Of a DNA stretch of 5,329 nt, positions 5,309 to 5,329 are shown one piece after another. How positions within the stretch are numbered: the stretch's first letter is position 1; every line of letters starts with the position of its first letter. The notes under the pieces are model-generated. The model did not search any database. It saw only the letters and a list, made by a program, of their open reading frames with translations, and had not been told where the DNA came from. Origin of the DNA: Minisyncoccota bacterium (lineage in GTDB: Bacteria > Patescibacteriota > Minisyncoccia > Phycocordibacterales > UBA1006); assembly GCA_021129535.1 (NCBI GenBank), contig JAJOLB010000035.1, positions 1 through 5,329 on the forward strand, given 5' to 3'. A program made the position numbers and the translations under genes.

Positions 5309-5314
5309 ATTATA
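5309..5314 (-). promoter_or_regulatory. Candidate distal -10 of rpsO
   Basis: A perfect TATAAT (preceded by TTGTG on the minus strand) lies 50 nt before the rpsO ATG and would give a leader of about 43 nt. Its -35 would fall beyond the window edge, so it cannot be judged. In several bacteria S15 represses its own mRNA through leader structures; no specific fold is evident here. Confidence 0.35.
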
Positions 5315-5329
5315 CACAACTCTCTTCAG

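Noticed and set aside
1..5329. Alternative genetic code (UGA as glycine, known in Gracilibacteria and Absconditabacteria)
   Set aside because: All four genes read through conserved or long stretches without any in-frame TGA, so the standard bacterial code explains the window.

Overview
All four genes in this 5.3 kb window lie on the minus strand, so the window reads biologically from right to left: rpsO (ribosomal protein S15), a 1103-residue single-pass membrane protein with an extracytoplasmic array of peptidoglycan-binding-like repeats, a short TraR/DksA-family RNA-polymerase regulator, and the 5' part of an exported protein that runs off the left edge. There are no rRNA, tRNA, CRISPR or transposase genes. 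By hand count most of the DNA is about one third G+C. The three complete genes end in TAG, TAA and TAG, and no UGA recoding is needed to read any of them.

The organism is probably a member of the Patescibacteria (Candidate Phyla Radiation), perhaps Parcubacteria-like. This is inference from the low G+C, the absence of convincing Shine-Dalgarno sequences, a short DksA-like protein with a CxxH zinc-ligand variant, and a large otherwise anonymous surface protein with PG_binding_1-like repeats. No single marker proves it.

Layout, right to left. 5259-5329: promoter candidates for rpsO. 4992-5258: rpsO, closed by a near-perfect intrinsic terminator (4959-4988). 4907-4935: a good -35/-10 promoter whose predicted start site falls on the ATG of the 1103-residue protein (1589-4900). 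1205-1588: a gene-free stretch packed with inverted repeats, including a 173-nt element (1420-1592) with perfect 19-bp arms, one of which contains the upstream gene's stop codon. 854-1204: the DksA-like gene, richer in G+C than its neighbours. 609-853: a second repeat-rich gap with a 124-nt element (733-856) of the same design. 1-608: the truncated exported protein.

Each gene seems to be its own transcription unit: each has a -10-like hexamer just upstream, and the three complete genes are each followed by a strong hairpin. Three of the four -10 hexamers sit only 6 or 7 nt from the ATG, which predicts leaderless mRNAs. The most unusual features are this promoter geometry and the two stop-codon-overlapping nested inverted repeats.
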